DNA from: Liolophura sinensis | Lineage: Eukaryota > Mollusca > Polyplacophora > Chitonida > Chitonidae | Direction: 5' to 3' | Assembly: GCF_032854445.1 (NCBI RefSeq) | Contig: NC_088301.1 | Coordinates: 60,216,512-60,280,511 of the forward strand | DNA: 64,000 nt | Shown: positions 1 through 10,921 of the stretch, piece by piece | Position numbering within the stretch: the first letter of the stretch is position 1 | Layout: each line of letters starts with the position of its first letter | Notes under the pieces: generated by a model | Told to the model about the DNA's origin: nothing | Seen by the model: the letters and a program-made list of their open reading frames with translations, nothing else | Databases searched by the model: none | Translations under genes and position numbers: made by a program

Positions 1-95
1 CCGCCGTCTTGAGTACAACGTAAAACACCAATCAAATAAATAAATAAATTCTTAAGAACGGTGTAAAACACTGATGAAATAAATAAATAAGTAAA
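1..95 (+). repeat. Two SINE 3' tails in tandem
   Basis: The window opens inside the 3' end of a tRNA-derived SINE. The phrase GTAAAACACCAATCAAATAA is followed by (AAAT)n and matches the end of the full-length copy at 45091-45340. A second, more diverged tail (GTGTAAAACACTGATGAAAT plus AAAT repeats) follows directly at about 51-95. The 5' part of the first copy lies outside the window. Confidence 0.75.
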
Positions 96-294
96 CTCTA
101 AGACTGTGGTAATGCACATGAGGACAACTACTCAGTTCGTGACATTATAGAAGAGTGCTTACATCATTCTTCTCTGTGTTGCCTGGCAAATACCAATCGA
201 CTGCGGCAACCGATGCTATCAAGGTACGCACATGTTAACCTTTGTATGAAACCTCTTGCTAATTTAACTGTTATTTTTTTTATTAAAAAAACAT

Positions 295-830
295 TTAGAA
301 CACCAGTTTCCTAAACTTCTATCGACTTTACTGTAAACCCTGTTACTGACAATGTTATATTTTACATTGTTTACACGTTTTGGTATAATATAACCTTAGT
401 AAATTAATTTTGATTTTATCTGTTGTAGTATATAATCTCTCGGCAGTATAGATTTAGAGATGGGTGTTAGGAAATTAAAGCGATGTAGTCTATTCGCAGA
501 GACAGTAGTTATTGCGTCGAGTTTGCTATTGTTGGAGCAACCATTGAAAAACAAATTACATTCCACGCATATTTTCCATCATGCAACATGCTTTTTAATA
601 ATTATAACTTGTCTGAGTTCTTGTCGAAACTAAGCTTATGGAGTTTAACATTATGATTTTGAGAAAGTATTTTAACCACATTTTCTTGGTCATAATATGA
701 TTTTAAGCATATCAATGTATAGAGCTTGTGTTGTTACGTGCCAGCGACTAAAGGCAATGTTGGTAGCGAGTATGACTGATTTTACAGACAGATGAATATA
801 TGCGACTCTCGAAAAGAAGTAGACTGTACC
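295..830. repeat. Dispersed inverted-repeat element, copy 1
   Basis: Related to 45405-45880. The block at about 300-350 is the reverse complement of 45523-45575 (shared core TTTACTGTAAACCCTGTT). The block at 545-690 aligns both with the right arm of the other copy and, inverted, with its left arm (shared TTTTTAATAATTAT). From 690 to 830 the two copies share a colinear tail containing GAGTATGACTGATTTTACAG. About 190 bp at 355-540 has no counterpart. No transposase is visible, so this could be a non-autonomous fold-back DNA element. Family unknown. Confidence 0.55.
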
Positions 831-2424
831 ACAAAACCCCGTTACTGGCTTTGAGTATAAGCGTTTTTTATGGACTGTGGAACACTTGTCCAAACAGACA
901 CGTCACACTTGTCTTGAATTACTTTGGAGAATTAAGATACAGATGCATTGGTCACAAACATAGATATAAAATCCAAACTGGCCGCCATGCTTGACCTATT
1001 TTGATCAACTGTAAGCCCTTAGCACATATTTTCCGAACTCATGCGATTTTAGGGATAATCGGATGGAATTATCTGGTTTGTAAAGATCAATAATCATATT
1101 CCCAGAATGTGCAGGTAAAAAATGATTCTCAAGACTTTCGATGTCTCTGAACTTAGAATAGTTGTGTAATAAATGTTGGAGCCAGGTATAAAACCTATAG
1201 GCAACACAGTGTATTACCCTGCATCACAGGTGATTTGGAATGACTGTAAAGGCTACACAAAAAATATCCCCTCCGCCCATTTGAATGATAATCAGACTAA
1301 GAAAGTGCTGACATGTTTACAGCGAATAAACATAATGTGGAGCATGTGATCAGACGCTGTTTCTGAGGAGGAAGTTTAGCCTCTTTGTTCAGGCAGTATC
1401 CTCAAAATCTAACCAGTCCAATCGCATCAGGAAGCACGAAATCCTTCTATTGGGACAGGCTGTGCCAACATTAACGTGCTTAACAGTTTAATGCTCAAGC
1501 CGGGTGTTAATTTCAATTTGTACCTTTAGAATTCATTTGGAGCTCTTCTTTTTCAGATATTAGGTCGATTATTTTTTTTTAAATATTATTTTTTTAAGCA
1601 ACGAAATCCGAGATCAGGAGAACCAGAGCTTATGTGCACGCTATTCAATTCCGAAAGTAGACGATTGCTAGTGTTCACATGGTCGCCTGTGAATCAACAT
1701 AGGAGATTCAATTCTCCCACAAAATGTCTTCTTTCAAATCTAATCCATTCGAGGTTTCTGTAATTAGATCTTGTGCTCTGGCCGATCGGGTTATATGAAT
1801 TCAGCCTACCACAAGCCTATAAAGGTACCATTGGGACGCAGCATAAGGCCATACATATCTACTGGCAACGCCCCGGATACAAGATGTAGGTACTTATAAA
1901 AGTGAATAATGACATTATGCTTGATTTCGAGTCTACATCCCACAAAAACTAAAAAGTAGTGCATTCGTAAAATATATCAATTCGTGTGTTGTTCTCCACT
2001 ATAGACGTCGAGATAGATTAAATGTGTGTGTAAACAAGAAGGTTAGAGCTCGTTCAAATTCATTATTATCAAGCATGTATCGACAAAGGAGTGGCGTCGG
2101 AATAGTAATACCTTTATAAGAGAGTGGTGAGCAGATACTAGAGTATTCACACTTTCGATTATCTTCCCCTCAAAATCTGCTGTTGCCTGTAAAAGCTGAT
2201 ATATAAAAAGGACAACTTACATCAACCCTGTTACATTAACTGAAACAGGGTTAAAGATTAGACTGTAAATTAAACTGAACAATCTTCTAAAGCTGCGATA
2301 ACTTTTGTTATCTCAAACATAAGATTTATACATGGACAATGCAAGACACATCATTCATTTAAACGGAATAACTATTGGGTCATTATCAAAGTTAAGTGCC
2401 AAAATAATTGCCTTGAAAATGTAA
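831..2424. other. No gene or repeat recognised
   Basis: AT-rich sequence with only short chance reading frames. I see no splice-flanked exon, tandem repeat or recognisable element. The sequence upstream of 2425 does not match other copies of the RT element, so 2425 is a truncation point. Confidence 0.5.
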
Positions 2425-2946
2425 GGCTATGACGTTATAAAATTACTTAAAAGTAATATCTTTAAAGCTCGGTCCTTTTTATTTACCAAACGGTATATTG
2501 ATGATCTACTGGCGTTAAGTAATCCCCATATTGCTGAAGCGGTGAAGGAAATCTATCCGCCTTCATTGGATTTAAAGGAGACAACAGATAGTCCGGATGG
2601 TACATCTTATTTGGATCTATATCTGTACAAAGACGAACAAGGTCTCCTTTACGACAAAAGGGATAATTTCAATTTTGATATTGTAAATTATCCTTATTTA
2701 GATAGCAATATACCAAAGGGTCCTGCATATGGCGTATACATATCTCGCCTTGTAGCATTTGTCAGATCTTGCGTTAATTGTGATGACTTTAATCTGCGTC
2801 ACAAGTTGCTAGTTCAAAAACTAGTTTGTCAAGGATACTCCATCAAACGCCTTCATTCTAAGTTTCTCAAATTTTACAATGAGTATAACACTCTTGTTGA
2901 CAGGTATGGACAGGGCGTTCAGAATCTCTGGCGATCTGAATTGTGA
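2425..2946 (+). pseudogene. Reverse transcriptase, C-terminal fragment
   Basis: An uninterrupted frame of about 173 codons runs from just after an in-frame TAA (2422-2424) to the TGA at 2944-2946. Near its start is KRYIDD (2488-2505), whose YIDD is the catalytic box of RT palm domains. Downstream are IYPPSLDLKETTDS, SYLDLYLYKDEQ, LYDKRDNFNFDIVNYPYLDS and IPKGPAYGVYISRL, which recur in the copies at 6512-7690, 56350-57805 and 61950-63430. The IPMG...PLLADL block that precedes YIDD in the 61950 copy is missing, so this copy cannot encode a full RT. I recognise the combination as a widespread invertebrate RT family, probably Penelope-like. I see no GIY-YIG or other endonuclease here. It is the best-preserved reading frame of the family in the window. 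Confidence 0.75.
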
Positions 2947-3115
2947 TCAACCACATAGACGTCGCTGTCATCCCTATGTACATATCTATCACGCACATGG
3001 TATTTAACAACATAGATGGCGCTGGTTACCCAGTGTAACCGTCTATCTTGTATGTCATATGTAACATCATAGATGGTGCCTCTTGTAGCATGAGATCTTG
3101 ACATATTAACGGGAA
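2947..3115 (+). repeat. Three degenerate ~59-bp repeats in the copy A 3' UTR
   Basis: Three consecutive segments begin AACCACATAGACGTCGC (2947), AACAACATAGATGGCGC (about 3007) and AACATCATAGATGGTGC (about 3063). They are diverged and sit directly after the RT stop codon. Confidence 0.5.
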
Positions 3116-3545
3116 AGACATAATCGTCCATTACTTTTAAATCACAATCTGATCGGTCTGTAACGCTCGTCATTGTCAAACTGTATCTAACAACGCTTAA
3201 CCTGGGGATAGGGGGTGTAAAGGTACCGTGCTCATTACATCAGCATGATGCCTTTATGAACAGTTGCAATTAAAGCGCCAATGAGATACTTGTTTAATTG
3301 TTATTTGACATGGAACTCATTCACGGACTACGAATTTGAACTTTGACATGAAATTCATGCCTGGAATATTGATTATCTGCCCAGCATCATTGAAAACTGA
3401 TGACCGCTTCTCTCTTGTGTTTTACCGGCTTTATTTCTTATTTGTATAATTTCTTACATACCTTTGTCTTTGGGAGTTAGTGTTAAACGTTGTTTTGGAA
3501 ATGGATCTTGCGATTATCGACTTGGAACGCCTTTTACGGACTACT

Positions 3546-4340
3546 GAGAGGGCTAGGAGACTTTCTATTTTAAATGTGCCGTTTATTTCAATGTACCAAA
3601 GTATATGTTATTTCTAGTACTGTCACAGTTAGCCTTAGGACAGTCTGCTTCAAACATCACTTCATCGACTGACAAACAGCGTCACCTCAGAGATGTATAT
3701 TATACATGGATTGTCTGCGTGTGTCTGACCTACTTCAGGGTTCCTGCTCACCCAAAAACCTGGTGATACTGAAGATTTTTTCAGAAGCTTTCTTCTGTTG
3801 CTCAGTTCGATAAGACTGCATAATGATCCGGCACCATGGTATCCATCCTAACCGCTCTTCTGTGCAAGACCGCTGTGAAAGGTGATCGCATCTGAAGCAG
3901 CACAGGCCAGCAACGAAAGTGTGACAATCACTTGTGATACAGTTAAACCTGTTGTATGCGGCCAGTGAAGGGACACGTAAAATGTGGCCGAATATGACAG
4001 TTGGCTACATAAGGTAGGTTGTGAAGACCAAGCCAAATCACAACTGAATTAAGTTTCAGGAAATCTACACATGTAAGCCTACATAATAATCTTTTACATA
4101 ATTGTTACAGTACTAATAAGTTCTGCTACATAAATTTCATAGAAATATAACAATTGTATTAAGATAATAACTCAATAATTTAAAGTTTTGTGGGGTAGAC
4201 CTATGGACTTTACGAATTTAACAGGTGATTACAGAATGAGTTTAAGGTGAGGGCACGCATGAGAGGAGAACTTTCTTCCCATTATTGTCAAACCCTAGAA
4301 AGTCATGAGCTAGTGAGGCTGATATAGAATTTGGTGGCAA
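3546..4340. other. No gene or repeat recognised
   Basis: Ordinary intergenic-looking sequence. The short minus-strand frame at 3848-4036 has no recognisable motif. Confidence 0.45.
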
Positions 4341-4480
4341 AATATATTGGCCGCTGGACGCGTTGGAGAGGTGCCCACATATTACAGGTCGTTTAACATG
4401 GAAAATTGTTTGGTCGCGGCAGAGAGTGGCCGCTTACGGCAGATGGACGCTGATCACAGGTGGCCGTAGGTATAGGTTTG
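4340..4480. repeat. Degenerate GGCCGC-type short repeats
   Basis: Several imperfect blocks of the form GGCCGCTGGACGCGTTGGAG, GGTCGCGGCAGAGAGTGG and CCGCTTACGGCAGATGGACG, GC-richer than the flanks. They resemble short internal repeats of invertebrate MITE-like elements, but no ends were identified. Confidence 0.3.
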
Positions 4481-4492
4481 ACTTTACAACAT

Positions 4493-4587
4493 CTTGTCAA
4501 TTTACCTCAGTTAGGGTTTAATTTTCACTGCTCATGTAAATGTTTAAATATTAGCAAATTGTACGCCCTCTAGCACCATGGCTTAAC
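4493..4587 (+). repeat. Dispersed repeat X, copy 1 (right half)
   Basis: Shares the order CTTGTCAATTTACCTCAGT, AGGGTTT, CATGTAAATG, TAGCAAATT and CTAGCACCATGGCTTAA with the other X copies at 4878, 5141, 31261 and 36416. No coding capacity. Only the right half of the consensus is present. Confidence 0.65.
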
Positions 4588-4877
4588 AGAAAACCTAAAT
4601 GCCCATTGGGCAGGCTTAGTTAGGAAGACTTGAGCCTTAGTTACTGTTTATTATCTCAGCACATGGTCTCTAGCAAATAGATACCGGTAGAGAGCAGAAT
4701 CCTTACGTGAATGGACTCTTTAAAGTCGTGAATTTCCCAGGCGGCCGAGTTTCTGGATCGTATAAGGCGATTACTAACACGATGCAAAAAATACTCCGTT
4801 ATGGGGTGTTTGGAGTCGGGCACCGCCCGACCTGTGGCCAGGTCTATAGGGCGTCCTGCGTCGAGGCTCTGTTCTCT

Positions 4878-5000
4878 ACATGAACACTTACAATAAAACC
4901 CTGAGTCAAATAGACGAGAGGCCGTATTTCCCGCTATTACCCTGTCGTTGCTGTTCTGGTTTTTCTCTCTATGCTGTACGTCTTAATTATATTGTATTCC
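4878..5000 (-). repeat. Dispersed repeat X, copy 2 (left half, inverted)
   Basis: On the minus strand it reads from GACGTACAGCATAGAGAGAA through the CAGAACAGCGACGACAGG-like block to CTCAGGGTTTTATT. It matches the left half of X copies 3 and 4. Orientation is opposite to copy 1, which lies 290 bp away. Confidence 0.6.
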
Positions 5001-5140
5001 TGCATAAACCAGAATGCAGTGGACTGAGCATCCTCAAGGCCTGGCCCCTTTGCATTGGTTTAATGTGATTGTATGTTAAATGTAATGACAACCCAGCATT
5101 TTGAGTAATCCTGGACTAGTGACATCTTTTCTAATTCTGC

Positions 5141-5357
5141 TTAAGCCACAGTACTAGGAGGCGTGTATTTTGCTACTGTTTATGCATTTACATGCACAGT
5201 TAGAATAAAACTCTAACTGAGGTAAATTAACAAGAGGCCGTATAACACTGGTTACGTGTGACCATTTGCCAGCTATCACGCTGCCGTCGCTGCTCTGGCT
5301 TTTCTCTCTGTGCTGTAACTAACTATATAACTGTAACTGTGCTCTTAACTATATTGT
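5141..5357 (-). repeat. Dispersed repeat X, copy 3 (nearly complete, inverted)
   Basis: The most complete minus-strand copy. On the plus strand it runs from TTAAGCCACAGTACTAGGAG through TAGAATAAAACTCTAACTGA and CCATTTGCCAGCTATCACG to CTTAACTATATTG. With 31261-31456 it defines a consensus of about 200 bp. The two minus copies (4878, 5141) lie close together in the same orientation. Confidence 0.65.
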
Positions 5358-6511
5358 ACACTTCGTAAAATCCGAGTCAAACAATGGCTTGTATAGCGAT
5401 GTATTATGACTCCAAACATGACCATCATCGGGCTCAAAGCATCGGCAACATTCTTGTCTTTGGCTAACATTGAAACAAATCTCTGAACAGTTGTTGTATT
5501 ACTACATGAAATTGATGGGAAATGGTGCAGATTTTCAGGAAATATGAGTTCAGCCAATAGGACCTACACCAGACATGATGGAATCAACGTATTACTCGTG
5601 GTCCCATCAATCAGTCAACTGAAATTCCAATGGATAAATGAGTACATTATTTGGTTTATTTGCAACCCGAGAATCAATTAATCAGTAAATCAGAAAAATT
5701 AAAAATCCAGAAAGCTTTATAGAGAGACATTGAACGGACACTTTATTGTGCCATTCTTGTAAGACAATGAGAATCTCTCCGATTGCCTCTTCATTGGTAT
5801 CGGAACTTAATCTTTCTGTAGAAATCTGGAACCCAAACTCTGACATGTTTGATTATACCAGATATAAAAAGTTACAGGCTTTGGAGGGAACCACTTAATT
5901 TAGTTTATCATGCCAAAATTGATTGGATTTCCAGCAGCAAGCTGCAAGAACTAAGGAAAAGCTCAAATTTGTCCACAGAACTTCAGATCAACATATAAGA
6001 CAAAAAAGGGCAGTTTCCCTTGAAAAGGCAATTTTCGACCGAATTAGATTTTTTTTACCTCAGTTAACAGATTTGATGTTTGCATCCGCCGTTAAAAACA
6101 GCGATGTAACGTGCTAATGCAATATTGACAGACGAAAAGATTACCCCAGAGTGATCAAACCCCAGTTGTATTGTTTAGATTAACCAGTGGGGGGTGTTGG
6201 GTTAACGTTCATAGAAAACCTCTTCATTAATATGTGATGCGTGACTCTAATCGTTCCATCTCCTTATATGCTAAAAACAGGCGAATTGAAATATTTTACC
6301 TGTAAGCTTTAGTACTGGGGAAAAACATGGCTTATCAGCGCTGCATATCAGGTGTCAAAAGACAAATGATCGATGGGGGTTGCCATGCAAGATATCATTT
6401 ATTCTAATAACTCATTGCGCAAGGAAACAAAAGCACGATTTCGAATTTCAAACCGAATATGGACTTCACTAATACGTTGTAAGAAGAGTTCATGTTGGAG
6501 TACAACCCAAA
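5358..6511. other. No gene or repeat recognised
   Basis: Two short frames (5345-5557 minus, 5923-6117 plus) show no known motif or splice context. A run of T at about 6050 and general AT-richness are the only features. Confidence 0.45.
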
Positions 6512-7690
6512 ACAAGTTGATCTATGCGTGGAAACATACATTCGTATAACAGCCGTCATCCAATAAGGATATTTCAACATTTGCAAGGCCTATAACACAA
6601 AGCACCAAAGAACTGGGAAAGTATATTAAGTACGCATATAAGAGAGAATCATACAAAGAGAAGCAATCAGCAGTTTTCATTGATGTTGGAAAGACGCAAG
6701 GTATGTCCTAGGCTACTGAGTGAAATCATTATTTAAATCGTGTACCATGCCAGAATATAAGTTCTCGAAACCTATAACAAAATAGGTATCTCAGTTGAGC
6801 TTTGATTACAACTCTTCATATATACAAACTGGCGATCTAAGTGGCGGTTACGGGGAATTAGACTTAATCACCAAGCAGACAGCCAGAGATTTTCGACGCT
6901 CTCTCCATTTTTATCTCTCCATATAAGTTGATTGAAATCGTCACACATCACACAGGATCTAAGAAATGTCACAAGGCGAGATATGTACGTGTCATATGCA
7001 GGATCTCCGGTATATTGTTGTCAAAGTAAAGATAATTTACAGTGTCAAAGTTAAAACTATCCGTCTTGTCGTAAAATCTGCGGGAGAGGAAACCGTTTTG
7101 GTCTTTGTACAAATATATGTTCAGATAAAATGTTCCACGTGGAGAATCTTTTTTCCTTTAAATCTATGGAAGGTAGGTAAATGTCTTTCAGAGCCTTTGC
7201 TATACAATATACCGTTTAGTGAATGAGAAAGATCGGTTTTGGCGAGGATTACTCCTTAATAGTTTCTGCATATAGTCATAGTTAATATAAAAACAGGTAT
7301 ACGTCGGCCAAGGGAGTGGGGAGTGGCAGAAATTGTACCCATCGGAATACTGTTGATATATGGTTTCCCTGAATTTCACATGGATGTTATTAATGAGAAA
7401 TTAACTCTCAGCAACTTGATGAAATGGAAACATCCCATGAATGGTAACCTTTGTGTTGTGAAGGACTGAAGAAGGCTTTATTGTCTTTGGCGTTAATATA
7501 GCGGTGACTGGTTTTATTTAATACCGAATCAATTAGGAACGACTATACTGACGAATAGTAGTATAGAGAGTGGAGAAGTTCCAAGTAGATATGTCCTTAT
7601 ACGGTACGTGTATTTGAATGTCTAGTTGTTCAGTGAGACGTTTAAAGTTTTTAAGTATCCACATACAGTCGACACCTGTGAACGGCGCAG
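6512..7690 (-). mobile_element. RT retroelement copy B, decayed
   Basis: Reverse-strand copy of the family seen at 61950-63430. The 3' terminus lies at about 6533 (plus strand ACATACATTCGTATAACAGC), followed by the tail with TGAGTGAAATCA (about 6718), the untranslated block around 6840-6880 and the RT coding remnant from about 6890 to 7690. Coding traces include the complement of KRYIDD-like sequence near 7210-7225 and a mutated IPMG block near 7330-7350. Many stops and indels make it non-functional. The 5' end near 7690 fades where the 61950 copy still continues. Confidence 0.7.
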
Positions 7691-9741
7691 AAAACTAATA
7701 ACCCTTACATCCAAAGAAAGCATGTACTCCTGACATATATTTATATCCTTCAATTAATAATTAATAACAGTCCGACTCTCCAACCAAGTTAAAACAACAG
7801 AGTAAGCCCTCACAAAATTAGAGAAAGTGTGTGAAGCCAGATTTACTCAATCCCGAATTACGAAAACCGTTGTTCTTCGAATCTGGCTTTCTCTTAGGCC
7901 CAGTCTTGGGGAAATCTATTCATTGTTTCCTGCCACAAATCTGTTTTCTTGTTTCAAGTTTTCAGCCTATTTAAAGTATTTGTGCTTTTTTACAAATCTT
8001 TTTTATTGACAAATCGTTTTACTGTTGCATATTTCTTGCTACATAAAAACAAATCTAGTGGTATCTTTTCTTTGCATTCTCACTTATTGGTTGGACGTCT
8101 TTCCAATGAACACCATGCATGCATGATCTATTAGCATATTTACAAAGTCTTTGTGTGCACTCCACACACTTCATTCAACACATGTCTCGACAGCAGAGGA
8201 ATTTATGTAATTAAAAATATGCCTTTGCTTGCCAATGTAAAGTAAATTATCCAGTCTGTAATATATTGCCCTAATTCTTAATGTAATTGATCAGAATCTT
8301 TTGAAAATGATTTCGACACAAGAAGAAATTTGATATATATTTTATGATATACGCACTCATGCTGGCAGTAACTGGTTCTTTAATATAACGACCTTGTTAG
8401 TTTGGGATCGAGAAACTCACCTTGGTGTGGTCAGGGGCAATCATCTGTGATAATTAATTAATTAGATGCAGAATTCAGTTTTATGAATAATGGCTCACAT
8501 CATATATGCATTTGTAGAAGAGATCGATAGGCTTGCCATTTCTAGGTTTGTATCTGTAACTTTATATCCTTTCCTCGTAGGTTTGTTTTATCTATACTTT
8601 TATTTTTGTTGATCGCGTTAACGTGGTTTATCCAGTTGGCTTGTCAATTGCCACAGAGAATGTCCTGATGCCAAAAGTATCTTTTTGATGATAGTCCGCA
8701 TTCCAGTTGGAAGAAACGTAATGGAATTTTCAAACTGGTTGGTTTCAAGAGTTTTGGGCCTTGAAAGTATTTAATGGCATCGGGTGACAGCCACTGAGTG
8801 TAGTGTAGGCCTAGTTAACTAATTTCAATGATCGAAAAACATATATCTGAAATTAACTTATATAAAGCGTGCACTCAGAATGGATACAAATATATTGTTG
8901 ATGTCTTACCACGCCTATAAGACTTATACTGGGATACACTATGTCCAGTTCGTTTTTATCTTAAATGTTTTCTGTGACACGTGTTGGGTTTACTTGCGTA
9001 AAATTCTTAAAACTACTTGATGAACAATGAGATGGATGAAGTAAAAACCAGAAATGTTTATGTGCTCAAAACCACTTCATCACTTGCTCTTGATTTTATC
9101 TTTGGCACCACGAATAAGTTTGAGGTATGTTATCAGTATTTTGGAATGTTCAGTGTGACATCGGCAAGTCTTTTTTTATGACAACATTTGTCATATATCT
9201 TTGGCTAAATGTCTACAGGCGGCTGCCGACATAGCCGTTAAAGGCAGAGAAATGAGGTAATATTAATGCTTTAACTGCTTGTATTTTTGCCAAAATAAAT
9301 TCTGGCCCGTCAATGAACGTGTGTCGGATTATTAGAGAGAGTAAGTATGAATATTAGAAATATTTACATGTAGGTGACCCTAATATCAGGAATTTCTGTT
9401 TTGAAAATACGTCCACACAAATGACACTTCTGATTGAAATAAAAAAAAAAACAAAGAAAAAATAGATGTGTCTTTGACTAAAGACACGAGTTATTAGTAG
9501 TTGCCCAGTTTGGTGACTCTCAATCGCACAAACCAACCATAAATTTGTCGGATTTACTGTAAGGAAATTTATCGCTGTTCACACGCGCATTAAAACTTGT
9601 CTAGCCTAAACCTACATCAAATGTGTAATCTTTGCAATTAACTAAGCTGTTTTGAGACACCATTTTGAGAATCATGGCAATAACAAGTACAGAATATGAT
9701 TAAGACGTAGATAAATAAGAGCCACTTCATAAAAAATAAAT
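7691..9741. other. No gene or repeat recognised
   Basis: AT-rich intergenic-type DNA. Short frames at 7827-8134 and 9354-9536 are low-complexity (Phe/Leu-rich or from poly-A/T runs) and not credible genes. Confidence 0.45.
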
Positions 9742-10275
9742 CATATGTGTCTCAAGCTGCAAGTCTTCTCTGCCCCCAACTGAGGTCATCTGCCTCGATC
9801 TGCAGTCCTCTGTGTCCAGCTGCAGTCAACTGTGTCAAGCTGCCGTCATCTGTGTCCCATGCGGTAAGTTTTCTGTGTTTCAAACTGCGGCCATCTGTCT
9901 CAAGCTGCTCTCATCTGTTATTTATTTATTTGATTGGTGTTTAACGCCATACTCAAGAATATTTCATTGATACGACGGCGGCCAGCATTATGGTGGGAGG
10001 AAACCGGGGCACTCATCGGTGTCCCAGCCTGCAGTTAATGTGTCTCAAGCTGCAGTCATCTGTGTCATAAGCTGCTGTTATCTGTGTCTCCACACAACAA
10101 AATCACTATTAGAGCAGTACAATGATCACATAAAAAGTTGAAGCCATCTGTGTAATAAGCTGCGGTCATACTTGTCTCAAGTTGCAGTCATCTGTGTCGT
10201 AAGCTGTGGTCATCTGTGTCTCCACACAGCATAATCACTATTAGAGCAGTACAATGATCACATAAAATCTGAGTG
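9742..10275 (+). repeat. 22-bp minisatellite, array 1 (degenerate)
   Basis: Repeats of the form CTGCAGTCATCTGTGTC plus a variable CATAAG or TCAAG end, giving a 22-bp monomer like that of array 2 at 13035-14600. It is interrupted by a SINE at 9917-10016. Twice (about 10087 and 10216) the array passes into a longer unit containing ATCACTATTAGAGCAGTACA and ATGATCACATAAAA. A related unit closes array 2 at about 14551-14600. Confidence 0.8.
9917..10016 (-). mobile_element. SINE fragment inside the 22-bp array
   Basis: Plus-strand TTTATTTATTTGATTGGTGT, then CTCAAGAATATTTCATTGAT, ACGACGGCGGCCAGCATTAT and GGTGGGAGGAAACCGG. This is the reverse complement of the 3' half of the SINE at 45091-45340. The tRNA-like head is missing. 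Confidence 0.8.
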
Positions 10276-10635
10276 AGTTTTAAAAGGCAAATTAGTTGCA
10301 GTCACTTGTTTCTTTGGTCTGCCGAGTCCCTACTCCCACTCAACAACCATTCTTCCTCAAGTGAGCTCTTTCGCTTGAGCCTGATAAACCAAACAGAGGT
10401 GTCCTTGAAATACAAATCCTCGTCACCAGAGCAGATGAAGGAAGGTATTTTGCAAGCCTACACTCGAGCAGACGGCGAACTCGTCGCCATCATGTTGCAT
10501 GAACTAGGCTAAATTTGAGGTCAGGACTTCCAGCCTCTGTCAAATGTAAATGCTTGTAAATATATAGTGATTTCACAGGCATTCACATGACAACATCATG
10601 TTTTCTTGTGTTTATTGTATACCAATGTGATACAG
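10276..10635. other. Spacer with one unremarkable frame
   Basis: A 79-codon plus frame (10273-10512) overlaps the array edge. It has no recognisable motif, so it is noted but not called a gene. The AATGGTAGGGTGCAAAACAC at its right belongs to the next SINE tail. Confidence 0.4.
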
Positions 10636-10699
10636 AGATATTTCATAATGGTAGGGTGCAAAACACCACTGAAATAAATAAATAAATAAATAAATAAAA
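10636..10699 (+). mobile_element. SINE 3' tail
   Basis: GATATTTCATAATGGTAGGG then TGCAAAACACCACTGAAATA and a six-fold AAAT tract. A diverged 3' end of the same SINE family. Confidence 0.65.
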
Positions 10700-10735
10700 C
10701 GGTGTGACTTTCAACATGCTCGCTTTCATATCGCT

Positions 10736-10921
10736 TCGTTCAGTTCCAGCTCATGGTTTCTTCCTCTCCGACCGTACATGAGAAGGTCTGCCATCAATCT
10801 GCGGGTGGGTCGTGGGTTTCTCCGTGCTCTGCCCAGTTTCCTGCCATCATAATGTTGGCCGCCGTCGGATAAGTGAAATATTCTAGAGTACGACGCAAGA
10901 CAAAAATCAAATAAATAAAAT
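10736..10921 (+). mobile_element. SINE copy lacking most of the tRNA head
   Basis: Aligns with 45158-45340. It has CAGTTCCAGCTCATGG, TCCTCTCCGACCGTACATGA, CGGGTGGGTCGTGGGTTTCT, CATAATGTTGGCCGCCGTC, GAAATATTCTAGAGTACGAC and a short AAAT tail. Only the last bases of the tRNA-like head remain. Confidence 0.8.

Larger units (their letters stand above)
2425..3545 (+). mobile_element. RT retroelement copy A, 5'-truncated (subfamily A tail)
   Basis: Contains the C-terminal RT coding part (2425-2946) followed by about 600 bp of 3' untranslated sequence. The tail from about 3090 is homologous, in reverse, to 42335-42640 and 34964-35157. The copy stops matching at about 3545, before the terminal TATACGAATGTCGGACATGA seen (reversed) in those copies. 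Its immediate 5' neighbour is unrelated sequence, which fits 5' truncation during target-primed insertion. Confidence 0.75.

Noticed and set aside
2919-3179. 86-codon minus ORF rich in Asp, Arg and Val
   Set aside because: Antisense to the three short repeats in the 3' UTR of RT copy A.
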